Positions 1 to 5,741 of a DNA stretch of 6,601 nt are shown here, one piece after another. Source of the stretch: Gallionellaceae bacterium (GTDB taxonomy: Bacteria > Pseudomonadota > Gammaproteobacteria > Burkholderiales > Gallionellaceae); assembly GCA_030646595.1 (NCBI GenBank), contig JAUSKS010000265.1, positions 1-6,601 on the forward strand, written 5' to 3'. The notes under the pieces are model-generated. The model was not told the DNA's origin, ran no database searches, and saw nothing but the letters and a program-made list of their open reading frames with translations. The position numbers were made by a program, and so were the translations under genes. Each line of letters begins with the position of its first letter. The stretch's first letter is position 1.

Positions 1-581
1 GTAAAGACGATGTATACCAGCAAGGTGGCAAAAGTAATCACGGCAAACCACGGGCTGTATTTGACCAATAGAATAGCGGCTACCAGACCGATTTCCAGCA
101 GCGTGGGCAGAATATTAAACAGCAGAAAGGTCAGCAAAAAACTGATGCCGCGTGTGCCACGTTCAATGTCGCGCGATACGCCGCCAGTTTGCCGGTCCAG
201 ATGGAAGCGCAGGCTGAGGCTGTGCAGATGGGTGAATACCTGGAGGGCGACACGACGCATGGCGCGCTGCGTGACCTTGGCGAATACTGCGTCCCGCAAT
301 TCGCCGAACAGCGTGCTGAATAAACGCATCAGGCCGTAAGCGACAATCAGGAACACGGGTATTAACAGCATGGCGGTGGGCTTGTTCATCGCATCCACGA
401 TTTCTTTCAGCACCAGCGGCACAGCCACATTGGCCAGCTTGGCCAGAATCAGCAAGATGATCGCCAGCGCGACGCGGCCCTTGAATTCCATCAAATAAGG
501 CAACAACGTGCGCACGGTGGTCCATTCACTGCGCAGTGATTGTTGGGAGGTAGAGTGGGGTGTAGCAGAGCGATGACGCAT
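1..581 (-). CDS. Atm1-type ABC exporter, N-terminal part (runs off the left edge)
   Basis: Half-transporter of the ABCB7/Atm1 family: an inner-membrane permease fused to an ATPase. Relatives export glutathione- or sulfur-containing compounds linked to Fe-S and heavy-metal handling. The reading frame is open from the ATG at 579-581 to the window edge, giving 193 residues. Hydrophobic stretches lie at about residues 37-58, 70-88, 147-172 and 178-193. The block at residues 126-164, with RFHLDRQTGG, SRDIERGTRGI and FLLFNILPTLLEI, is highly characteristic of the Atm1 transmembrane domain. The nucleotide-binding domain (Walker A/B, signature) lies outside the window, so an intact ATPase cannot be confirmed. 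It lies 68 bp downstream of clsB in the same direction. No clear Shine-Dalgarno sequence precedes the ATG, but a TATAAT lies 27 bp upstream. MsbA-like lipid exporters are the main alternative; the motif block argues for Atm1. Confidence 0.92.
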   Translation of the reverse strand, partial: MRHRSATPHSTSQQSLRSEWTTVRTLLPYLMEFKGRVALAIILLILAKLANVAVPLVLKEIVDAMNKPTAMLLIPVFLIVAYGLMRLFSTLFGELRDAVFAKVTQRAMRRVALQVFTHLHSLSLRFHLDRQTGGVSRDIERGTRGISFLLTFLLFNILPTLLEIGLVAAILLVKYSPWFAVITFATLLVYIVF

Positions 582-607
582 GGTAGGTGCTAAATTAAGT
601 AGTACAC

Positions 608-613
608 ATTATA
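608..613 (-). promoter_or_regulatory. Candidate -10 box for the ABC exporter gene
   Basis: A perfect TATAAT on the minus strand lies 27 bp before the ABC gene ATG, inside the short gap after clsB. It would give a leader of about 20 nt. No convincing -35 hexamer stands 16-18 bp upstream (AATCTT at 17 bp), so the promoter may be weak or activator-dependent, or the gene may be read through from clsB. Confidence 0.35.
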
Positions 614-649
614 GCGGGTTGGGAACTACAAAGATTAAGACATCGTGTG

Positions 650-1819
650 CTATATATCATCATAGCCCCGCGCATAGCCAATCACGCCGGTTAAGAAACG
701 CACACTTGCATAGCTGATACGCATCAGCAATCGTGTCACCCAGCCATGTTCGCGCCATACCGAATGAGAAACTGGACGACAGTTATGCTCAATTTCCTGC
801 ATCAAGCTGCTGTGCAAGGCGGTGGCGAATTGCGCATCGCGTACCACCAAATTGGCTTCACGCGCCAGCCACAGGCTGAAAGGATCAATATTGGATGAGC
901 CCACCGTTGACCAATAACCATCTATCACCGCGACCTTGGCATGCATGAAGCTGGCGTGATATTCGTATATCTCCATGCCAGCTTCCAGTAATTGTCCATA
1001 GAGCGCCAGCGTGGCGTAGTGTTGCAAACGGTATTCCACCTGGCCTTGCAGCAACAACACCACGCGCACTCCACGACGTCGCGCATGCAACAAGGCATGA
1101 CGCAGGCGTCGGCCCGGCAGGAAATAGGCATTGGCAATAATAATATCGTGTTGCGCATCGGCAATGGCCTGTAAATAGGCTTGCTCTATGTCGCGTCGGT
1201 GGCCCAAATTATCCCGCACCAGAAAAATTACGTTGCGTGGTTTGGAATGTTGAGGGGCAGACAAGGAGGGGGCATGTTCGCGGTGCCGCCTGAGATTAGC
1301 CCAGGATACCAATGTCCATAAGCGCCGCATGGCAGTATATATCTGCGCAACCACTTCGCCTTCCACCAGCACCGTATAATCCAGGCGCGGAGCCGTCACC
1401 GCGCCGCCGGGTATATCATCATTGATATTGATACCGCTGACGAAAGCCATGCGTTGATCTATCACGGTCAGCTTGCGATGCAAACGACGCAAATGATAGC
1501 GGCGCAAGCTGAAGCGGCCCACTTCCTTGCGAAACCATAACACCTCCACCTTGGCCGCACGCAACTCATCCACCCAGGTCTGCGGCAAATCGGCAGCACC
1601 AAAACCATCCAGCAGTAAATGCACCGCCACCTTGCGCTGCGCTGCCCGTTGCAAGGCATCGGAAACAGCGCGGCCAGTGCCGTCGGTAGCAAAAATATAC
1701 GTTTCCAGATAGATCGACTGGGTGGCACTGTCTATGGCGGCAATCAGGCGCGGGAAATATTCCTCACCATTGCGCAGCAGGGTCAGCGTATGTCCGTCAA
1801 TTTGATGGGTGCTGCTCAT
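650..1819 (-). CDS. clsB: Cardiolipin synthase B (phospholipase D superfamily)
   Basis: Membrane-associated phosphatidyltransferase making cardiolipin. E. coli ClsB can also make phosphatidylglycerol from phosphatidylethanolamine-type donors. The 389-residue protein has two HKD phospholipase D motifs: H114-x-K116-x4-D121 followed by FVSG, and H293-x-K295-x4-D300 followed by VGSSNID. These histidines form the covalent phosphatidyl intermediate in the family. The length is close to E. coli ClsB (about 413). It lacks the two N-terminal transmembrane helices of ClsA, starting almost directly in the catalytic domain, which supports ClsB. The C-terminus (about 357-384) is amphipathic or hydrophobic and may touch the membrane. 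The start ATG overlaps the stop of the upstream ybhP-like gene as ATGA and has no obvious Shine-Dalgarno of its own, which points to translational coupling. In E. coli the next gene is ybhN; here it is an ABC exporter instead. Confidence 0.93.
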   Translation of the reverse strand: MSSTHQIDGHTLTLLRNGEEYFPRLIAAIDSATQSIYLETYIFATDGTGRAVSDALQRAAQRKVAVHLLLDGFGAADLPQTWVDELRAAKVEVLWFRKEVGRFSLRRYHLRRLHRKLTVIDQRMAFVSGININDDIPGGAVTAPRLDYTVLVEGEVVAQIYTAMRRLWTLVSWANLRRHREHAPSLSAPQHSKPRNVIFLVRDNLGHRRDIEQAYLQAIADAQHDIIIANAYFLPGRRLRHALLHARRRGVRVVLLLQGQVEYRLQHYATLALYGQLLEAGMEIYEYHASFMHAKVAVIDGYWSTVGSSNIDPFSLWLAREANLVVRDAQFATALHSSLMQEIEHNCRPVSHSVWREHGWVTRLLMRISYASVRFLTGVIGYARGYDDI

Positions 1820-2580
1820 GGCAGGGTCAGCCGGGTAGAAAGCGCTGCGTGATCCGAAATTTTATTCCACGGATAATGGGCATGCACTTCGCTGTGCTGC
1901 ACACTCAACCCGCGCACATAAATGCGATCCATGCGCAGCAGTGGCATGCTCACCGGATAGCTGCGCGCCAGCTTGCCGTGGCTGACTTCAAACGCCTCAT
2001 GCAATTGCAGTTCATGCGCCAACAGGCGGCTGGCCTGATTGCTCCAGTCATTAAAATCGCCGGCGATAATGAGTGGGGCAGAGTCTGGCACTTTTTCCTT
2101 GACCCGTGCCACCAGTGCGTTGAATTGCTTGCTTCGCCCACGTGCAGACAGACCGAAGTGGACGCACATGCAATGCAACACGGGATTCAACTCTGCTCCG
2201 TCTATCGCAGGCACAGCGATTTCACAATGCAGCAGGCCGCGATCCTCATAACGGTGGGCAGAAATATCCTGGTTATCCCAGCTTAAAATCGGATAACGGC
2301 TTAGCACAGCATTGCCGTGGTGTCCTTCATCATAGACTGCGTTTTTGCCATAAACATGATGGGGCCATATCTGCTCCGCCAGAAATTCATATTGCGGTTG
2401 TTTAGGGTAGTTTCGATAGCGCCGCGCATCCAGACTGTTCTCCCCCTGCACTTCCTGCAAGAACACAATATCGGCATTGAGTTCACGCAGCCGCTCGCGC
2501 AACTCATGCAGCACCACGCGCTGGTTGAAATGGGAAAATCCCTTGTGGATATTGTAGGTGGCGATGGTTAACGTGGTCAT
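1816..2580 (-). CDS. ybhP: Endonuclease/exonuclease/phosphatase family protein, YbhP-like
   Basis: Metal-dependent phosphodiesterase-fold protein of the EEP superfamily (DNase I / Ape1 / sphingomyelinase fold). Its substrate is unknown; constant pairing with clsB suggests a role around phospholipids, but that is inference. The protein is 254 residues, almost the length of E. coli YbhP. The expected EEP motifs are in order: ATYNIHKG with N10, FLQEVQG with E43, H141 in VHFGL, GDFNDW with D175 and N177, DRI at 218-220, and SDHAAL with D243-H244. All catalytic positions are present. I chose the ATG at 2578-2580 because the family begins just before TIATYNIHKG. The frame stays open upstream to an ATG at 2694, but those 38 residues run through repeat-like intergenic sequence. 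The Shine-Dalgarno is weak. The stop overlaps the clsB start by 4 bp. Confidence 0.91.
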   Translation of the reverse strand: MTTLTIATYNIHKGFSHFNQRVVLHELRERLRELNADIVFLQEVQGENSLDARRYRNYPKQPQYEFLAEQIWPHHVYGKNAVYDEGHHGNAVLSRYPILSWDNQDISAHRYEDRGLLHCEIAVPAIDGAELNPVLHCMCVHFGLSARGRSKQFNALVARVKEKVPDSAPLIIAGDFNDWSNQASRLLAHELQLHEAFEVSHGKLARSYPVSMPLLRMDRIYVRGLSVQHSEVHAHYPWNKISDHAALSTRLTLP

Positions 2581-2631
2581 GGAGGGTATTCTACCTAAGC
2601 CGGACAAGCCGGAATCAATAAGTTGATTTTC

Positions 2632-2662
2632 GTAGGGCGGGTACGCTGTTCTGCCCACGCGG
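2632..2662. repeat. Degenerate GTGGGCA-type short palindromic repeat
   Basis: A short imperfect inverted repeat (GGGCGGGTACGC, then TCTGCCCACGC) lies 51 bp upstream of the ybhP start. It resembles the small GTGGGCAC/GTGCCCAC intergenic palindromes common in proteobacterial genomes. A perfect relative lies at 3035-3062. It accounts for part of the spurious upstream reading frame of ybhP. Confidence 0.5.
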
Positions 2663-2678
2663 ATTGCTACCAGTGTAT

Positions 2679-3025
2679 TTCCCTCCCTCTGCAAGGGGGA
2701 GGGTTAGGGTGGGGGTAGAAGCGTACATTTTTCGCTGCATTTTTTGTAGCGAGAAAACAAAAATCAAAACCAACTTCGCCGGGGGCAGCCCGGCAACTGG
2801 TCACTTTTTCTTGCGTCGCCAAGAAAAAGTAACCAAAAAGAAGGCGACCCCGGTTTGCCGCCCTTCGGGTTCCCTCGATCAGCCGCAAGCAAGCGGGGCT
2901 GCGCAACTCGCCCTGGCGGGGCGCACAAACCGCGCCCCACTGCGGAGCTCAAACAGTGCTCGCCTAAACCTCCGCTTACTTGCGGCTGATCGAGGCGGCG
3001 CACAGGGGATGAAAAGCGAAAACCA
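2679..3025. repeat. Left arm of the large inverted repeat flanking the P63C gene
   Basis: This arm of about 347 bp matches the reverse complement of 4145-4487, at about 90% identity by eye. The long identical runs include the blocks around 2836-2860 and 2883-2969. From the outer end it holds a G/C-rich hairpin (CCCTCCC 2681-2687 with GGGAGGG 2697-2703), an A/T-rich hairpin (2799-2834, ACTTTTTCTT pairing with AAGAAAAAGT), a small CCC-TTC-GGG hairpin (2861-2869), and a long stem (2873-2896 with 2972-2995, one mismatch) enclosing GGGGCGC/GCGCCCC (2918-2924/2932-2938). Reading frames through it give low-complexity products with no recognisable fold, so I treat it as non-coding. With the short palindromes beside it, it fills the ybhP-P63C gap. 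Similar sequence is, to my knowledge, dispersed in several beta- and gammaproteobacterial genomes. Confidence 0.9.
2873..2995. repeat. Long imperfect palindrome inside the left arm
   Basis: Positions 2873-2896 and 2972-2995 are reverse complements over 24 nt with one mismatch (GCAAGCAAGC against GCTTACTTGC). The 75-nt interior holds a perfect 7-bp hairpin, GGGGCGC (2918-2924) and GCGCCCC (2932-2938), with a 7-nt loop. As RNA this would fold into a long branched stem on either strand. The equivalent structure in the right arm is 4174-4297. Confidence 0.8.
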
Positions 3026-3034
3026 TAAGTTCAT

Positions 3035-3062
3035 AGTAGTGGGCACATAGTGCCCACCTACT
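3035..3062. terminator. Hairpin 3 bp past the P63C stop; possible terminator or mRNA-end stabiliser
   Basis: A perfect 8-bp stem, GTGGGCAC (3039-3046) and GTGCCCAC (3050-3057), has a 3-nt loop. It is extended by AGTA (3035-3038) pairing with TACT (3059-3062) across one bulged C. On the minus strand it begins right after the P63C stop codon, which fits a 3' end. No U-tract follows (ATGAACTTATGG), so it is a poor classical Rho-independent terminator. It may act as a REP-like stabiliser or only be a dispersed palindrome. Confidence 0.5.
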
Positions 3063-3065
3063 AAT

Positions 3066-4013
3066 CTACTTATCTTGATCTGGGATGAGTTGTAGTTGCT
3101 CAACTTTATTGAATACACGTTGAAAATTTCTTTTGAACTCCGCAATGCTGCCTGATAGTTCCATGACGGTGATTAGTTTGGTTAAATGCCGGTCAAGATG
3201 GGGGATACCAATTTCAGGTGTTAAATGTTGATGGTGTCGATGTCTCCTTATGCCGTTTCCATCCTTCGGATTTTTTTTACGAAGCTCGTCAAGAACACCT
3301 TGTGGCATTTGTTTATAGACATATTCGTTAGTAAATTTCCCTAAATATTGTGGCCGTTTTAATGATTGAGGGTCGTAATCCCATTTATGTAGTCTAAACA
3401 CCTCTTGGTAATATTTCCTTGGAAATCTGGCTTGCCATTTTAGAAAGTCTTCTTGAATGTAGGCCTGCAAAATACGCTGTAGCTCATCCTTCTCCCGGTC
3501 ATATTGATATCCCGTCGCTTCGTCTATAAGAGCGGTTATGCCGACTTTAGCAAGTGCACGAATAATTGCCGTAGATCGAATCACAATCTTTAATTGAGAT
3601 TCGACCAGTACGCCACCATCGTCATTTGCTTTCAGATACAACTCACAAATCATAGGAATTAGTTCCGCATCATATCCAGCGGCGAGGGTTCCATTTGTAT
3701 GAACATAGCGTACGGGTCTGCATTTTTCACGCAGTTCATCGTCTACATATTGAAGCAGGTTTGATGCGCCAATTATTGAAGGAAAACCATCCTGTCGTTT
3801 TTCGCCTTTCCGTGGCCTGTCAAAAGCGGAGAAAAGGCTTGTTTGGGAAATTACACGCTTACCGTTTGATAGGACTGCGCAAGCAACTTCTGCATCTGCA
3901 ATAGTTAGAATACCTCGGTGTGTCGCTTGAAATATTTCTTCTCCCTTTCGCATCACAGAAACATTATGTTTGGTCACAGATGATGTCAAAGAAGTTTTAC
4001 CTGTTGTTTTCAT
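3066..4013 (-). CDS. P63C-domain protein of unknown function
   Basis: A 315-residue soluble protein with no signal peptide or membrane segment. I recognise the P63C family from its pattern: an N-terminal block ACAVLSNGKRVISQTSLFSAF (about 44-64), a central GYDAELIPMICELYLKA (113-129) and LIDEATGYQ (162-170). The P63C region proper (about 188-290) contains FLKWQARFP, FRLHKWDY, SLKRPQYLGKFTN, YKQMPQGVLDELRKKNPK, RRHRHHQHLT and G-x-PHLDRHL. The biochemical function of the family is not known to me. The basic, His-rich RRHRHHQH segment (256-263) is conserved in character and could bind nucleic acid or metal, but that is a guess. The start ATG at 4011-4013 has GAGG 6 nt upstream. The gene is visibly AT-richer than its neighbours (one 60-bp sample is 32% GC). 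It stands alone between large inverted repeats and behind a strong promoter with twin palindromes. Both facts suggest acquisition by transfer. Confidence 0.87.
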   Translation of the reverse strand: MKTTGKTSLTSSVTKHNVSVMRKGEEIFQATHRGILTIADAEVACAVLSNGKRVISQTSLFSAFDRPRKGEKRQDGFPSIIGASNLLQYVDDELREKCRPVRYVHTNGTLAAGYDAELIPMICELYLKANDDGGVLVESQLKIVIRSTAIIRALAKVGITALIDEATGYQYDREKDELQRILQAYIQEDFLKWQARFPRKYYQEVFRLHKWDYDPQSLKRPQYLGKFTNEYVYKQMPQGVLDELRKKNPKDGNGIRRHRHHQHLTPEIGIPHLDRHLTKLITVMELSGSIAEFKRNFQRVFNKVEQLQLIPDQDK

Positions 4014-4019
4014 TGTTTA

Positions 4020-4023
4020 CCTC
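4020..4023 (-). promoter_or_regulatory. Shine-Dalgarno of the P63C gene
   Basis: GAGG on the minus strand, followed by TAAACA and then the ATG (6-nt spacing). It is the clearest ribosome binding site among the minus-strand genes here and fixes the start at 4013. Confidence 0.65.
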
Positions 4024-4033
4024 GCTCAATAAT

Positions 4034-4043
4034 GGTCACGTGA
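4034..4043. promoter_or_regulatory. Putative operator O2, over the P63C transcription start
   Basis: GGTCACGTGA, containing the 8-bp palindrome TCACGTGA (4036-4043). It is the inverted copy of 4055-4064 (perfect 10-bp inverted repeat, 11-bp gap). It lies immediately downstream of the -10 box, over the expected start point near 4039, where a bound protein would block initiation. Confidence 0.6.
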
Positions 4044-4045
4044 AT

Positions 4046-4074
4046 ATATTAAAGTCACGTGACCTCTTTGTCAA
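4046..4074 (-). promoter_or_regulatory. Near-consensus sigma70 promoter of the P63C gene
   Basis: On the minus strand, TTGACA (4069-4074) is a perfect -35, followed by a 17-bp spacer and TAATAT (4046-4051), a 5/6 match to the -10. The expected start is near 4039, giving a leader of about 26 nt before the ATG at 4013. It is the strongest promoter match in the window. The two TCACGTGA palindromes sit in its spacer and at its start site, so it is probably repressed under most conditions. Confidence 0.75.
4054..4064. promoter_or_regulatory. Putative operator O1, in the P63C promoter spacer
   Basis: GTCACGTGACC, containing the perfect 10-bp palindrome GTCACGTGAC (4054-4063). Its 8-bp core TCACGTGA starts at 4055, 19 bp from the core of the second site at 4036, close to two helical turns, so two dimers could bind the same DNA face. 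I see no matching regulator gene. The regulator may be encoded elsewhere, or the P63C protein may control itself. Confidence 0.6.
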
Positions 4075-4144
4075 TAGTAATTTGGGGTATAGGTAACCCG
4101 GTAGGATGAGTATCTTGTTGTCCACCTTACGAAGTTTGGATTTT

Positions 4145-4487
4145 TGGTTTTCGCTTTTCATCCCCTGTGCGCCGCCTCGATCAGCCGCAAGTAAGCGGGG
4201 GTTTAGGCGAGCACTGTTTGAGCTCCGCAGTGGGGCGCGGTTTGTGCGCCCCGCCAGGGCGAGTTGCGCAGCCCCGCTTGCTTGTGGCTGACCGAGGGAA
4301 CCGCGCAGCGGCGGCAAACCGGGGTCGCCTTCTTTTTGGTTACTTTTTCTTGGCGACGAAAGAAAAAGTGACCAGCTGCCGGGCTGCCCCCGGCGAAGTT
4401 TCCTTTAGGTTTTTCTCGCTACAAAAAATGCAGCAAAAAATGTACGCTTCTACCCTCTCCCTAACCCTCTCCCCAAGGGAGAGGGAA
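4145..4487. repeat. Right arm of the large inverted repeat flanking the P63C gene
   Basis: This arm of about 343 bp is the inverted partner of 2679-3025. It has the same order of elements: a long stem with inner GGGGCGC/GCGCCCC near the gene, a small hairpin CCGC-GCA-GCGG (4301-4311), an A/T-rich hairpin (about 4336-4371), and at the outer end a perfect 9-bp hairpin CCCTCTCCC/GGGAGAGGG (4465-4485). It differs from the left arm mainly at 4301-4311, at about 4402-4412 and in the outer hairpin. The outer end runs into rluC and supplies its stop codon. No target-site duplication is visible at the outer ends of the two arms. Confidence 0.9.
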
Positions 4488-5421
4488 TCCCCACATCCAA
4501 TTTCGCAATAAACTTCTCCAACTCCTTCGGCAACGGCGCCACCAAGCGCAACGCTTCCCCCGTGATGGGATGAACCAATGCAATCGAGTAGGCATGCAGG
4601 AACATGCGCTTCAAGCCCTGCTTGGCCAATTCCTTATTACGGGCAAAGTCACCGTATTTGTCATCACCCGCAATCGGAAAACCCAGATGAGCAAGATGCA
4701 CGCGTATCTGGTGCGTGCGGCCAGTCTTGAGTTGCGCTTCGAGCAGGCTGTATCCTGCCCAGCTTTGCTGCAATGCGAATACTGTGTGCGATTCCTGCCC
4801 GTCTTCGCGCACCATCACGCGCCGTTCACCATCCGCGCGGGTAAATTTGTGCAGCGGAAATTTGACGTGTTGTTTGACGTTTTTCCAGGAGCCTATGGCC
4901 AAGGTCAGATAGCGCTTGTCGGTTTTCCCATCGCGCATTTGTTCGTGCAGCGCAGTCAGCGCGGAGCGCTTTTTGGCCAGCAGTAATACTCCTGAGGTTT
5001 CGCGATCCAGCCGGTGTACCAGTTCCAGAAACTTGGCTTGTGGACGTGCGCTGCGCAGTTGTTCGATGACGCCAAAGCTGACGCCGCTGCCGCCATGCAC
5101 CGCCACACCACAGGGCTTATCAATCGCCAACAGCGCATCGTCCTCATACAGGATGGGAAATTCCAGCGCCGGGACATAATCTCGCGGCGGCTGCTCGGCC
5201 ACGCGCACCGGGGGAATGCGTACCTGGTCGCCCAGTTGCAAGCGATAAGTCTGATCCACGCGTTTTTTATTGACCCGTATTTCGCCACTGCGCAGGATGC
5301 GGTAGATGTGACTCTTGGGCACACCTTTGAGATGTTTGCACAAAAAATTGTCTATGCGCTGCTCGCAGCTGCCTTCGTCAATCTCGGCCCAGGTTACAGA
5401 ATCTTTGCGTAAATCGTTCAT
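4450..5421 (-). CDS. rluC: 23S rRNA pseudouridine(955/2504/2580) synthase
   Basis: Converts three uridines of 23S rRNA to pseudouridine. The 323-residue protein (E. coli RluC is 319) has an N-terminal S4 RNA-binding domain (about 20-75, QRIDNFLCKHLKGVPKSHIY onward) and an RsuA/RluA-type catalytic domain. This contains HRLDRETSGVLLLAKK with catalytic D139, followed by LKTGRTHQIRVHLAHLGFPI (231-250) and GDDKYGD. I chose the ATG at 5419-5421 because the family starts close before the S4 domain. The frame extends upstream to 5544, but those 41 residues look like intergenic translation. The last dozen residues (from about 312, IPSPLGRGLGRG) are encoded by the inverted-repeat arm, so the original C-terminus seems to have been replaced by repeat sequence. 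This lies beyond the catalytic core and is probably harmless. Divergent from rne, as in E. coli. RluD is less likely given the synteny. Confidence 0.94.
   Translation of the reverse strand: MNDLRKDSVTWAEIDEGSCEQRIDNFLCKHLKGVPKSHIYRILRSGEIRVNKKRVDQTYRLQLGDQVRIPPVRVAEQPPRDYVPALEFPILYEDDALLAIDKPCGVAVHGGSGVSFGVIEQLRSARPQAKFLELVHRLDRETSGVLLLAKKRSALTALHEQMRDGKTDKRYLTLAIGSWKNVKQHVKFPLHKFTRADGERRVMVREDGQESHTVFALQQSWAGYSLLEAQLKTGRTHQIRVHLAHLGFPIAGDDKYGDFARNKELAKQGLKRMFLHAYSIALVHPITGEALRLVAPLPKELEKFIAKLDVGIPSPLGRGLGRG
4465..4485. repeat. Perfect hairpin in the rluC 3' end
   Basis: CCCTCTCCC (4465-4473), loop CAA, GGGAGAGGG (4477-4485). It belongs to the CCCTCTCCC/GGGAGAGGG class of dispersed intergenic repeats. 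It overlaps the last rluC codons, 12 bp before the stop. No U-tract follows, so it is not a clear terminator. Confidence 0.6.
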
Positions 5422-5626
5422 TTTGCTTATACTTCGCCCTAACGCGTGTAGGCTAACGGATATCGGGATGTCAATTCCCCGTAGCGTGGGCAGGCAAAAT
5501 CGCCGCCACCCCGTCCCCACCGCAGTCCGGTTAATGTCACTCACCGGCAGAAGCAGTGATGGTAATTGATTTGCGCGCTCTAGGCACCCAGAACTTTGGG
5601 CACCTGTGGATTTTAGCGTGTCGCCC

Positions 5627-5632
5627 TATAAT
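5627..5632 (+). promoter_or_regulatory. Candidate -10 box of the rne promoter
   Basis: A perfect TATAAT. The -35 position 17 bp upstream (CTGTGG) matches poorly. Use of this box would give a leader of roughly 160 nt, in line with the long regulated 5' UTR known for rne in E. coli. Confidence 0.4.
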
Positions 5633-5741
5633 TAATAATGTCGGCGGCACTTGATTAATAAATAACCAGTTAACGAGAACACTATTGTGAACAACCGTCG
5701 CTATTGCAATACCGATTGCCCGACCCTTATTCATTTTCTCG

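Noticed and set aside
163..525. Minus-strand frame of 120 codons and plus-strand frame 10-339 inside the ABC gene
   Set aside because: Both are shadows in other frames of the clearly coding Atm1-type permease frame that is open to the window edge.
1849..2286. Plus-strand frame of 145 codons opposite the YbhP-like gene
   Set aside because: It is antisense to a gene with all EEP catalytic motifs and has no recognisable product or ribosome binding site.
2581..2694. N-terminal extension of the YbhP-like protein to an ATG at 2694
   Set aside because: The 38 extra residues translate a degenerate short palindromic repeat and the arm edge, and the family begins just before TIATYNIHKG.
2664..3050. 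Open frames through the left arm on both strands (up to 128 codons)
   Set aside because: They read through repeat sequence and share near-identical peptides with frames in the right arm only because the DNA is repeated. No ribosome binding sites or recognisable domains are present.
3066..4013. Transposase or integrase as identity of the gene between the inverted repeats
   Set aside because: No DDE, HUH or tyrosine-recombinase motifs are seen, and the whole length follows the P63C pattern.
2660..4500. Target-site duplication around the inverted-repeat unit
   Set aside because: The outer flanks (CAGTGTATT on the left, AATCCCCAC on the right) share no direct repeat, so classical transposition of the whole unit is not supported by this mark.
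4036..4511. Open frames through the right arm on both strands (93, 61 and 114 codons)
   Set aside because: Same repeat-derived translation, including the LTLSPRERE-type peptide typical of CCCTCTCCC repeats. One runs over the P63C promoter region.
5422..5544. N-terminal extension of RluC to an ATG at 5544
   Set aside because: The 41 residues have no S4-domain character, and the protein from 5421 already matches the family length and start.
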